DNA of 42,806 nt from Lachnoclostridium sp. (GTDB lineage: Bacteria; Bacillota; Clostridia; Lachnospirales; Lachnospiraceae): positions 1 through 42,806 of the forward strand of contig JAMPEY010000026.1 in assembly GCA_023664665.1 (NCBI GenBank), read 5' to 3'. The notes under the pieces were generated by a model. It was not told the DNA's origin, did no database searches, and worked only from the letters and a program-made list of their open reading frames with translations. A program made the translations under genes and the position numbers. Below, one piece after another: positions 15,175 through 22,595 of the stretch (the stretch's first letter is position 1; each line of letters begins with the position of its first letter).

Positions 15175-16383
15175 ATGAGTCATTTTAAAACCCTTTATTT
15201 ATATGAGATGAAAAAAATCCTGAAGCGCAAGCTTATATGGATTACCCTGCTTATCTGTCTGGTTGTGCTGGGCATGGTGGTGACATCCAGCCTTTTTGGA
15301 ACCTATTGGGTGGACGGGAAGGAGGTTGATACGCATTACCATATGTATCAGGTGGACATGGCATATCGGAAAGCCTTGTCCGGGCGGGCAGTGAATCAGG
15401 AGCTGCTTCAGGAAACCATGGAAGCTTATGGGAAAATTCCCAGAGAAGAAGCGCGCTATACCTTGACGGAGGAGTATCAGACTTATGCCCGTCCCTACAG
15501 TGAGATTTTTAATTTCATCAGAAATGGTCTGGAGAGGAATATGGATGATATATGGGATTGGAGTCCCAATGAGGAAGAATTTTATGCTGCGAGGCTTGAG
15601 CAGTTAGAAGAAAATTGGCGTGCCTTACGGCTTTCAGAAGCGGAAAAGGAATTTTGGAGAAAAAAGGAAGCGCAAATCCAGAAGCCCATTACTTATTTTT
15701 ATCAGGATGGCTATATCCATGCGCTTTATACCTTGAATACAGCCGGGGTGTGTATGCTTTTGTTTGTTGCCATTTCTTTGTCCAATCTCTTTGCGGAGGA
15801 GCATGTACGAAGAACCGACCAGATGATACTTTCCAGCGCAAAAGGGAAAACCCTTGCTTTTTGGGCAAAGATATCGGCCGGAATCAGTGCTGCCGTGCTG
15901 GGAGCAGCGTTAATAGCAGCGGTTATTATAGGGCTTGCATTGGGAATTTTTGGGGTAGCAGGCTTTCAGGCAGTTTTTCAGTTTTGCTATTTTGACTATT
16001 CGTATCCTTTGACGGTTGGGCAGGCATGTCTGCTGGCTTATGGCATTTTCATTCTGACAGCTATTGTGCAGGCAGTGTTTGTGATGGTTTTATCAGAGGC
16101 GCTCCACAATAATCTGGCGACATTGGCTGTCGCTGCCGTTCTTATCATTGCTGGAGGGATGTTTGGTATTCCGGCGCAGTACCGTGTGCCGTTCCAAATC
16201 TGGAATTCTCTGCCCATAACCTATTTAAACATACAGAATATTTTTGATGAGAGGACGATTCCCATATTCGGGCACTGTTTTGCTTCATGGCAGATTGTGC
16301 CGGTTATTTATATACTCTGCAGTGTGGTGATTGCTGTGATAGGCAGACGGATTTATTCGGGGTATCAGGTTACGGGGAGGTGA
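15175..16383 (+). CDS. ABC-2 type permease
   Basis: A 402-residue membrane protein. A basic N-terminus (LYEMKKILKRK) leads into helix 1 at about 18-39, then a long soluble segment (about 40-185, charged, with many E/R/W) and five further hydrophobic segments from about 188 to 390. This is the usual plan of ABC-2 permeases with an outside domain between helices 1 and 2. GAGAGGT lies 5-11 bases before ATG. It should form the channel for the ATPase at 14442. The cargo is unknown; peptide or lipid export or immunity is plausible from the sigma-linked context. Confidence 0.8.
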   Translation: MSHFKTLYLYEMKKILKRKLIWITLLICLVVLGMVVTSSLFGTYWVDGKEVDTHYHMYQVDMAYRKALSGRAVNQELLQETMEAYGKIPREEARYTLTEEYQTYARPYSEIFNFIRNGLERNMDDIWDWSPNEEEFYAARLEQLEENWRALRLSEAEKEFWRKKEAQIQKPITYFYQDGYIHALYTLNTAGVCMLLFVAISLSNLFAEEHVRRTDQMILSSAKGKTLAFWAKISAGISAAVLGAALIAAVIIGLALGIFGVAGFQAVFQFCYFDYSYPLTVGQACLLAYGIFILTAIVQAVFVMVLSEALHNNLATLAVAAVLIIAGGMFGIPAQYRVPFQIWNSLPITYLNIQNIFDERTIPIFGHCFASWQIVPVIYILCSVVIAVIGRRIYSGYQVTGR

Positions 16384-16395
16384 GGAAGGCAGTAA

Positions 16396-16424
16396 TTGAC
16401 TGAAAAAAGAATATGTGTTATTAT
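16396..16424 (+). promoter_or_regulatory. Promoter-like site downstream of the permease
   Basis: TTGACT (16396-16401) and TATTAT (16419-16424) are 17 bases apart, each 5/6. It points right, into about 55 bases of A-rich sequence followed by a strong terminator, with no gene in between. Confidence 0.5.
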
Positions 16425-16430
16425 AAACGC

Positions 16431-16515
16431 ATAAAATAGCAACTAAATTAGAAACATATTTTAAGGGAGCTGGATTGACAAACTCCTCCGTTGCTCAAAC
16501 GGAGGAGTTTCGTTT
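16431..16515 (+). ncRNA. Candidate small RNA
   Basis: A promoter-like site at 16396-16424 and the strong hairpin at 16480-16510 delimit a possible transcript of about 80-90 bases. The only near-ORF inside, TTG 16475 onwards, runs through the terminator. AAGGGAG at 16463-16469 could pair with the CTCCTCC arm. The alternative is that the hairpin only ends the flanking convergent genes. Boundaries are inferred. Confidence 0.3.
16480..16510. terminator. Bidirectional terminator between convergent genes
   Basis: Thirteen-base perfect arms (AAACTCCTCCGTT 16480-16492, complement 16498-16510) with a five-base loop. The right side continues as CGTTTCGTTGATTTATTTT and the left side, read on the minus strand, is followed by GTCAATCC. 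It separates the ABC operon from the leucine-rich-repeat lipoprotein. Confidence 0.8.
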
Positions 16516-16545
16516 CGTTGATTTATTTTATTTTTGCTGTGTAAG

Positions 16546-17580
16546 TTACTCTGCGCTCATGTCGGCTTTGAGCTTTTCGATGCTTGCGTAGTTGTAGTTT
16601 TTGCCCTTGAATGAGATGACGATGCTGTGACTGCAGCCGTCAAACGCCTTATCGTCAATGTCCTTAACGGTGTCGGGGAGTTCAAGCTTTGTCACATTGG
16701 GATTTACCTTCATAAGCACATTGTCGGTGATTATGCAATCCTCATCGCCGAATTCGGCAGTAATGGCGTTCTGCGCTATGGTTTCACGCAATGTCTTGTA
16801 ATCGCCAGACCCCTTGTAAACAGTGCCTTTATATACCAACTCTATGTTATACTCAAATGCATTTGTGCCCAGCTCTGTCACACTGTCGGGGATAGTTGCG
16901 CCTGTAACCTTGGCATTTTGGTAAAATGCAAAATCGGCGATTTTTTTCACATTGTCGGGTATCGTTATGTTGCCCTCGCACTCCAGCCCCTTATACAAAA
17001 CATCTCCAATGATGAAAAAGTCGGGGTTTTCCTCTTTCTTTGCCTCTAGCCACGGCGTTCCTTTAAAAGCATTAAGCGCATTCTTGGAACCATCCTTCAA
17101 AATCGGTGCGCTGCCCTCGAATGTTATCTCGCTGAGATTCAGGCAGCCGGCAAAAGCCTCTTCGTCAATTTCAACAATGGTTGCGGGAATGGTCACGCTT
17201 GTGATATCTATGTTGCTCCGAAATGCGCCGCCCGATATCAGAGTTACCTCTACACCATTTATCTCTGCAGGAATCTCGACTTTTTCGTCCGTTCCCTTGT
17301 AATAGGCGATTCGGAGCGAGTTTTCGCCGCTATCAGTTTTATAAGTTCTGTAATCCCAATCTGCCAAATTCACCTCGGGCGTGTTTGTGCTGCCTGCCTC
17401 GTCTGTCGGTGAGGCTTCCGGCTTGCTTGTGCCAGCTTCCGGTGTTGATGGGGCAGGGGAGGTGTTTGTGTTCACGCTCGCTGTGTTTTCCATCGGGCGG
17501 TCATTTTTGCTGCCCGCGCATCCCGCAAGGCTAAGTACCGTTGCCGCACAAACAAACGCAGCTAAAATTTTTTTCTTCAT
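16546..17580 (-). CDS. Leucine-rich repeat (LRR_5, BspA-like) lipoprotein
   Basis: A 344-residue secreted lipoprotein. Signal peptide 1-20 with lipobox LAGC (lipidated Cys21), then a Pro/Ser/Thr/Ala/Glu-rich linker to about residue 70, then tandem LRR_5 units such as SVTIPATIVEIDEEAFAGC, NITIPDNVKKIADFAFYQN and ATIPDSVTELGTNAFEYN. The IPxxVxxIxxxAF pattern is characteristic of BspA-type surface proteins, which mediate binding to host or environmental proteins. AAGGAAC lies about 8 bases before the ATG. A single-gene unit ending at the shared terminator. Confidence 0.85.
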   Translation of the reverse strand: MKKKILAAFVCAATVLSLAGCAGSKNDRPMENTASVNTNTSPAPSTPEAGTSKPEASPTDEAGSTNTPEVNLADWDYRTYKTDSGENSLRIAYYKGTDEKVEIPAEINGVEVTLISGGAFRSNIDITSVTIPATIVEIDEEAFAGCLNLSEITFEGSAPILKDGSKNALNAFKGTPWLEAKKEENPDFFIIGDVLYKGLECEGNITIPDNVKKIADFAFYQNAKVTGATIPDSVTELGTNAFEYNIELVYKGTVYKGSGDYKTLRETIAQNAITAEFGDEDCIITDNVLMKVNPNVTKLELPDTVKDIDDKAFDGCSHSIVISFKGKNYNYASIEKLKADMSAE

Positions 17581-17644
17581 TTTTGTTGTTCCTTTCTTCT
17601 AATGTTTTTGTTTTTTTACTCACATAATTATAAACCTGTGCCTA

Positions 17645-17672
17645 TTGTAAGTTTTCAGTGTAAGTTTACAAT
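17645..17672. promoter_or_regulatory. TGTAAG-rich site upstream of the lipoprotein
   Basis: TGTAAG occurs at 17646-17651 and 17659-17664 (13-base period), and the second copy runs into TTTACA, giving TGTAA-N2-TTACA symmetry. On the minus strand a TATAAT lies downstream at about 17626-17631. The site is a candidate regulator binding site for the lipoprotein promoter. Its half-site resembles the one before the BceA gene, but the spacing differs. Confidence 0.35.
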
Positions 17673-17709
17673 TTGTCTATTAGATATTAAACGAAAGCCC
17701 AGATGAAAC

Positions 17710-17738
17710 TTGACAAACCAAAAGGAATCAAATACAAT
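17710..17738 (+). promoter_or_regulatory. Promoter of the toxin-antitoxin pair
   Basis: TTGACA (17710-17715) and TACAAT (17733-17738) are 17 bases apart. Just downstream CCAAGAAAC (17742-17750) and GTTTCCTTG (17761-17769) form an inverted repeat with one bulged base. This covers about -3 to +25, the usual place for antitoxin autorepression. Confidence 0.65.
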
Positions 17739-17831
17739 TATCCAAGAAACCAAGAATATTGTTTCCTTGATTTGCATATCATAAGAAGGAAATGTATATA
17801 ACATATAGCTATGGTGAAAGGTCGTGTTCCT

Positions 17832-18179
17832 ATGGAAATGAAAAGAGTGAGCATTTCTTCAAAACGGCAGATAACCATTCCGCAGAAGTTTTTTGCTATG
17901 CTGGGGTTTGATACGGAAGCAGAGTGTATGGTGCGCGGGAATGAGTTAATTATCCGCCCTGTGAAAACAAATACGGGTGGGGAGTTTGCAGAGCAGATAC
18001 TGGCAGACTTGATTGAGCAGGGATATACAGGAAATGAACTGCTTCAGCATTTTAAGCAGGCACAAGGTCAGGTGCGCCCGGCTGTGGAGGAGATGCTTAG
18101 TGAAGCAGGGCGTGCTGCGGCAGCAGAATCCGAATATGAGTCCTATGAGGATGTTTTTGATGGGGAGGAGAAAGAATGA
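17832..18179 (+). CDS. AbrB/MazE-type antitoxin
   Basis: A 115-residue protein. The N-terminal swapped-hairpin DNA-binding motif is clear: RVSISSKRQITIPQKFFAMLGF, then MVRGNELIIRPV (written here in parts of the same domain, about residues 4-47). The acidic C-terminal half (about 55-115, ending EDVFDGEEKE) should wrap and neutralise the toxin. ATG 17832 is chosen over 17811 because AAAGG at 17816-17820 fits it and the domain begins right after. The stop overlaps the toxin start (ATGA). It would repress its own promoter at 17710. Confidence 0.82.
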   Translation: MEMKRVSISSKRQITIPQKFFAMLGFDTEAECMVRGNELIIRPVKTNTGGEFAEQILADLIEQGYTGNELLQHFKQAQGQVRPAVEEMLSEAGRAAAAESEYESYEDVFDGEEKE

Positions 18180-18472
18180 CAGAGGTTCGTTTTCTTCCTC
18201 CCGCAGCAAAATTTATAAAGAAATTGAAAGATAAAAAGCTCAAAAAGCGGTATCAGGAGGCTGTTGATAAAATACGGGAAGATTATACGGTTGGCGAGGC
18301 AAAGACAGGCGATTTGTCCGGAGTGTACGGATATGATATTTATTACAATAAAACAAATTATGAACTTGCATACACGGTAGAATATCTGGAAGATACAGTG
18401 GTGGTAGTGATTATGGCGGGAACAAGGGAAAACTTTTATGACCAACTGAAGCAGTATATGAGAAAAATGTAA
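18176..18472 (+). CDS. RelE/ParE-superfamily toxin
   Basis: A 98-residue basic protein with the RelE/YoeB-like pattern: FLPPAAKFIKKLKDKKLKKRY helices at the N-terminus, then YDIYYNKTNYELAYTVEY strands, and the ending AGTRENFYDQLKQYM, where the basic and aromatic residues are those used by ribosome-dependent mRNA interferases. It starts within the antitoxin stop codon, the standard coupling. The adjacent large helicase-nuclease makes a defence-type neighbourhood. Whether it cuts RNA or acts on gyrase like ParE cannot be settled by eye. Confidence 0.82.
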   Translation: MTEVRFLPPAAKFIKKLKDKKLKKRYQEAVDKIREDYTVGEAKTGDLSGVYGYDIYYNKTNYELAYTVEYLEDTVVVVIMAGTRENFYDQLKQYMRKM

Positions 18473-18506
18473 ACTCGTACACATAATATATTAATGGGGA
18501 GATACG

Positions 18507-21500
18507 ATGAACAATATACACCATGATATTTTCAGAGCCATTCATGAGGGGAAATGGCTAAAGATAGAATATAAGAATAAAAAAGAAGAAGTTACAAAGT
18601 ATTGGATAGGTATTCGCAATTTAAATGCTGCAAAGCGTACTCTTGCTGTCGAGGGTCTGCATTTAGGCAGATACACAACAGATTCTTATGATACCATCTA
18701 TATAGATTCTATTATATCCTCGCAAATCGTAGAGGGGTCTTACTGTCCGGTAAATCAGAAATTGGTACAGGACATTTATCTGAATCCCCATAAATATAAG
18801 ATGTTATTTGATAATATAGCCAACTTAAAGATTTTGAATTATCTGGAAATGTGTAACCGTATGGATACCACGCCGTATTATTCGGACTTTGAGCTGGTTA
18901 AATTTTTGGATGGGGATAGTTTTCAAGGAGAGAGCTACCAGCTTAGTACAGAGCAGTTTCAGACGATTGTGAAAAATTTCCAATATAAGATGGATGAAAA
19001 AGAACGAAAATCCGGGAAGTTAGTGATTCAACAGCTTGCCTTAAATGTTTTAAGCATAAATACGAATAGGGGATTGTATGTGCTGGCTTACAGGAAGCTG
19101 CAGCTTGATGTAAAGAATAAGGTTCTGCGGCCGGATGATGAAATTACTGTTTGTACAGAGTTCTATTTAGGTGAAACCAAAGAAAATATTCGCAAATATC
19201 TGGATGCGGAGGAGTATGAGCTTTTAAGGGATTTTGAGAAAAATCAAGAGCAAATCAAAGACTGTGTGACAAGGCATACCAATCAGGTCATGGGAGTGGA
19301 TGATATGCCATATATAATCGGGCTGGGAATGGAGGTAGTGCTGGATTTACATAGTGAATACCGGGCAATTATTGATATGTATAGTGAGGGAAAAGCGACA
19401 ATACCTATCAAGGCATTTTTCGGTGAACTTTTGAAACCGCCTATCCGAAGAAAAGAATATCCTATTACTCTGATTGATAAGCGGATTAATCTGGACCAGC
19501 TTTTAGCAATCAATAATGCCATGAAATATCCCATAGCGTATATTCAGGGACCTCCCGGAACAGGCAAGACAAATACGATTATCAATACGATAGTGACAGC
19601 CTTTTTCAATGAGAGGACAGTGCTTTTTGCTTCTTATAACAATCATCCCATCAATAGTGTTTTTGAAAAACTGCGAAGTATGGAATATAAAGGGAAAAAG
19701 ATTCCTTTTCCCGTGCTGCGCTTAGGCAATCAGGATAAGGTAAAAGAAGCTATAGAATATATCAAAAAAGTGTATGCACAGGTAAAAGATGTTACAGTGT
19801 ATGAATCCACATTGGATAAAAACAAAGATGACCGTTCGGAGCGGGCTAAGAAGCTGTCCAATTTATTGAAAAAATATGAAGATGTCTTGGACTTCAAAGA
19901 GAGGCGGGAAACATTAAACAGAATGCTGGAATATCAGAGAAGGATGACAGCCTCTTTGGAAATGGTTCCTTTTCAGTCGGATTTACAGGGAAGACAGCTA
20001 AATCAGGTTCAGGAAAAGATAGGGGAGCTGGGAGAAACAACCGATGAGGAAGCCCTTGCATTGTTAGATAATAATTTGGAAGAACTATACAAATATTTAT
20101 TTTATACTTCTGCCCGCTATATTAAAAGATTGGGTGAGGAAAAATACAAAGAGTTAAGAGATATTTTATTTGAGGAAAAAGAGGAAAAGCAAGTAGCGGA
20201 TTTCCAAGGATATCTCAGCAATACAAGTAATGTGAAAAAGCTGCAAAAAATTTTTCCGGTTATCATTACTACATGTATATCCGCCCATAAGCTGGGAGAG
20301 CCGAAGCCTATATTTGATATGGTGATTATTGATGAAGCGAGTCAGTGTAACACAGCGGTTTCCCTTGTGCCGATTATCAGAGGGGAAAATTTGATGCTGG
20401 TAGGGGACCCGCAGCAGTTGAATCCCGTAATTCTCTTGGATGAACTGACAAACCAAAAACTGCGTAAAAAATATAATGTGGCAGACGAATATGATTATAG
20501 GACAAATTCTATTTATAAAACTTTTTTGGCATGCGATGCGGTAAGCGATGAGGTTCTTTTGCACAATCATTATCGCTGCAATCGGAAGATTATCGAGTTT
20601 AATAATAAGAAATATTATAATTCCAAGTTAAAAATCTGTTCCGACAGTAAGGAACAAAATCCTCTTGTGCTTATCAATGTAAAAAGCAACCGCAGTGATG
20701 CCAAGAACACTGCTGACGGCGAGGTGGAGGAAATCGTTAGATATGCATATCAAAATAAAGACAAAACGATTGGCGTGATTACGCCTTTTGTAAATCAGAG
20801 AAAATTAATAGAGCAGGCAGTACAATGCGAAAAGCTGCAAAATGTAGCATGCGGAACGGTGCATGCCTTTCAAGGGGATGAGAAGGATGTAGTGCTGTTT
20901 TCCATGGCGCTTACGGACCAGACTCAGGCAGGTACTTATGAATGGTTGAAAAATAATAAGGAACTTATTAATGTAGCGACATCCCGTGCAAAAGACAAAT
21001 TGATTTTGCTTTTGGATGAGGATAATCTGGTGCGCCTGCATCAAAAGAACAGCGAAGATGACCTTTTTGAGCTTGTCCAATATGTAAAAGAAAAAGGGGA
21101 ATCCCTAGTGACTCCAAAACATACGAATTCCAGAGCCTTAGGTGTGAAACCTTTTAGTACGGCAACGGAAGAGGCTTTTTTAGAAAATTTAAATCATGCA
21201 TTGGAAAATATATGGCTGTCACAAAGCCGTTACAGCGTGCAAAAGGAAGTAGCAATTTCTCAAGTCTTTGAGGATAACATCAATTATAGTGATTTATTTT
21301 ATTCAGGGAGATTTGACTTTGTGGTGTATGAGCGTCAGGGGAGGGATAATATTCCCATTTTGGCAATAGAGCTGGATGGGAAGGAGCATTTTGAAGATGA
21401 AGTGGTGCAGAATCGCGACCGAAAGAAAAATGAAATCTGCCATGCGCATAATCTGCAGATTATCCGTGTAGAAAATTCTTACGCAAGGCGTTATAACCAT

Positions 21501-21542
21501 ATTAAAGAGATTTTGCTTAACTATTTCTCTATTAGGCATTAA
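18507..21542 (+). CDS. WYL-SF1 helicase-nuclease fusion, probable defence protein
   Basis: A 1011-residue multidomain protein. N-terminal WYL-like beta-barrel about 10-80 (WLKIEYKNKKE ... KRTLAVEGLHLGRY), possibly a second barrel near 175-225. UPF1/AAA_11-12-type SF1 helicase: Walker A GPPGTGKT 348-355, DEAS 609-612, GDPQQL 633-638, HYR 688-690, TVHAFQGDE 784-792, ATSRAKDK 824-831, with a charged coiled-coil-like insert 420-580. C-terminal PD-(D/E)xK-like domain (DUF2726-type) with Asp937 and IELDG (Glu955, Asp957), His961. WYL domains sense nucleic acid ligands in defence proteins. GGGGAG precedes ATG. It lies 34 bases after the toxin, so may be co-transcribed. Biological role is inferred. 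Confidence 0.82.
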   Translation: MNNIHHDIFRAIHEGKWLKIEYKNKKEEVTKYWIGIRNLNAAKRTLAVEGLHLGRYTTDSYDTIYIDSIISSQIVEGSYCPVNQKLVQDIYLNPHKYKMLFDNIANLKILNYLEMCNRMDTTPYYSDFELVKFLDGDSFQGESYQLSTEQFQTIVKNFQYKMDEKERKSGKLVIQQLALNVLSINTNRGLYVLAYRKLQLDVKNKVLRPDDEITVCTEFYLGETKENIRKYLDAEEYELLRDFEKNQEQIKDCVTRHTNQVMGVDDMPYIIGLGMEVVLDLHSEYRAIIDMYSEGKATIPIKAFFGELLKPPIRRKEYPITLIDKRINLDQLLAINNAMKYPIAYIQGPPGTGKTNTIINTIVTAFFNERTVLFASYNNHPINSVFEKLRSMEYKGKKIPFPVLRLGNQDKVKEAIEYIKKVYAQVKDVTVYESTLDKNKDDRSERAKKLSNLLKKYEDVLDFKERRETLNRMLEYQRRMTASLEMVPFQSDLQGRQLNQVQEKIGELGETTDEEALALLDNNLEELYKYLFYTSARYIKRLGEEKYKELRDILFEEKEEKQVADFQGYLSNTSNVKKLQKIFPVIITTCISAHKLGEPKPIFDMVIIDEASQCNTAVSLVPIIRGENLMLVGDPQQLNPVILLDELTNQKLRKKYNVADEYDYRTNSIYKTFLACDAVSDEVLLHNHYRCNRKIIEFNNKKYYNSKLKICSDSKEQNPLVLINVKSNRSDAKNTADGEVEEIVRYAYQNKDKTIGVITPFVNQRKLIEQAVQCEKLQNVACGTVHAFQGDEKDVVLFSMALTDQTQAGTYEWLKNNKELINVATSRAKDKLILLLDEDNLVRLHQKNSEDDLFELVQYVKEKGESLVTPKHTNSRALGVKPFSTATEEAFLENLNHALENIWLSQSRYSVQKEVAISQVFEDNINYSDLFYSGRFDFVVYERQGRDNIPILAIELDGKEHFEDEVVQNRDRKKNEICHAHNLQIIRVENSYARRYNHIKEILLNYFSIRH

Positions 21543-21570
21543 GCCGCAATACACAACTTTGACACATCTG

Positions 21571-21908
21571 TGTGGTATAATGATTCTGCTGGCACAGAAT
21601 CCAAGTCAGCTTGTGCTGCCTTGCCCTCCCAAAGCAAAGAAACGCTTTGGGAGGCATTATACTAGAGCCACAGCTTGAAAAGTAAATGCCCCTACGGGAC
21701 GCTTCCTTTTCTGCGCTTGTGGTATAATGATTCTGCTGGCGCAGAATCCAAGTCAGCTTGTGCTGCCTTGCCCTCCCAAAGCAAAGAAACGCTTTGGGAG
21801 GCATTATACTAGAGCCACAGCTTGAAAAGTAAATGCCCCTACGGGACGCTTCCTTTTCTGCGCTTGTGGTATAATGATTCTGCTGGCGCAGAATCCAAGT
21901 CAGCTTGC
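21571..21908. repeat. 147-bp tandem repeat, two full units and a partial third
   Basis: Units start at 21571, 21718 and 21865, each with TGTGGTATAATGATTC. The first two are 147 bases and almost identical (A/G change in the loop of the first hairpin); the third stops after about 44 bases. Each unit carries a hairpin GATTCTGC-TGGC-GCAGAATC, an 11-base-arm hairpin CCTCCCAAAGC ... GCTTTGGGAGG, and a perfect extended -10 (TGGTATAAT). The period is a multiple of three, which creates a false repetitive ORF on the minus strand. The partial unit ends just before the TATAAT of the next operon. Together with the 28 bases before and 27 after, this fills the 393-base gap between genes. Confidence 0.85.
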
Positions 21909-21916
21909 TATATAAT
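21870..21916 (+). promoter_or_regulatory. Promoter region of the second two-component system
   Basis: Two -10 candidates exist: the extended -10 TGGTATAAT ending at 21875 inside the third repeat unit, and TATAAT at 21911-21916 right after the repeat. Neither has a good -35. The first gives a leader of about 55 bases, the second one of about 14, just enough for GAGGA at 21923-21927. The repeat may therefore donate the promoter. Confidence 0.4.
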
Positions 21917-21935
21917 ATTTATGAGGACAACACAG

Positions 21936-22595
21936 ATGCAGAAAATACTTGTGGTGGAAGACGAGAAGGCGATAGCGAATTTAATAAAGATGAATCTGGA
22001 GGCGGAGGGGTATCGCTGCACCTGCGCCTACGATGGAAAAAGCGGTGCGGATTTTATTGAGCGGGAAAGCTTTGACTTGATTCTGCTGGATATTATGCTG
22101 CCGGAGATTGACGGGTACGAACTTTTGGAATATGTAAAGCCAATGGGGACTCCCGTTATTTTTTTAACGGCAAAGAGCGGGGTAAGCGAGCGCATCAAGG
22201 GATTGAAGCTGGGGGCGGATGATTATATCACTAAGCCTTTTCAGGTGGGAGAGCTGACGGCAAGGGTGGAAGCCCTGCTTCGGCGGTATGGGAAAATCAA
22301 TAAGCGCCTGACCTTTGCCGATGTGGAAATTGATATCGCATCCCGGACCGTCACCAAGGCGGGGCAGAGCGTGGAACTGACCATGAAAGAATTTGATTTG
22401 CTTGTGGAACTGGTGCAGAATAAAAATGTCGCTTTATACAGGGAGCGGCTGTACGAAAAGGTCTGGGGCGAGGAATTCATGGGCGATACACGCACGCTGG
22501 ATTCCCATATTCAGCGGCTCAGAAGGAAGCTTTCCTGGGAAAATTATATTAAGACCGTCTTTCGGATAGGATACCGCTTGGAGGAAGGGAAATGA
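21936..22595 (+). CDS. OmpR-family response regulator
   Basis: A 219-residue regulator: receiver 1-115 with VVEDE, phospho-acceptor Asp52 (LILLDIMLP), TAKSG and KPF Lys; winged-helix domain about 123-217 (ELTMKEFDLLVEL, DSHIQRLRRKL, RIGYRLE). The frame is open 38 codons upstream into the repeats, but GAGGA at 21923-21927 sets ATG 21936 and matches the normal MQKILVVEDE start. Its stop overlaps the kinase ATG (ATGA). It works with the following kinase; targets are not visible, though the gene at 24017 is a likely one. Confidence 0.88.
   Translation: MQKILVVEDEKAIANLIKMNLEAEGYRCTCAYDGKSGADFIERESFDLILLDIMLPEIDGYELLEYVKPMGTPVIFLTAKSGVSERIKGLKLGADDYITKPFQVGELTARVEALLRRYGKINKRLTFADVEIDIASRTVTKAGQSVELTMKEFDLLVELVQNKNVALYRERLYEKVWGEEFMGDTRTLDSHIQRLRRKLSWENYIKTVFRIGYRLEEGK

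Noticed and set aside
21532..21804. Minus-strand frame with a repeated peptide (MPPKAFLCFG... twice)
   Set aside because: It is created by the 147-bp tandem repeat, whose length is a multiple of three. No ribosome binding site and no family likeness.
21571..21908. Tandem repeats considered as a CRISPR array
   Set aside because: Units are 147 bases and identical throughout, with no alternation of short repeats and variable spacers, and no cas gene is near.
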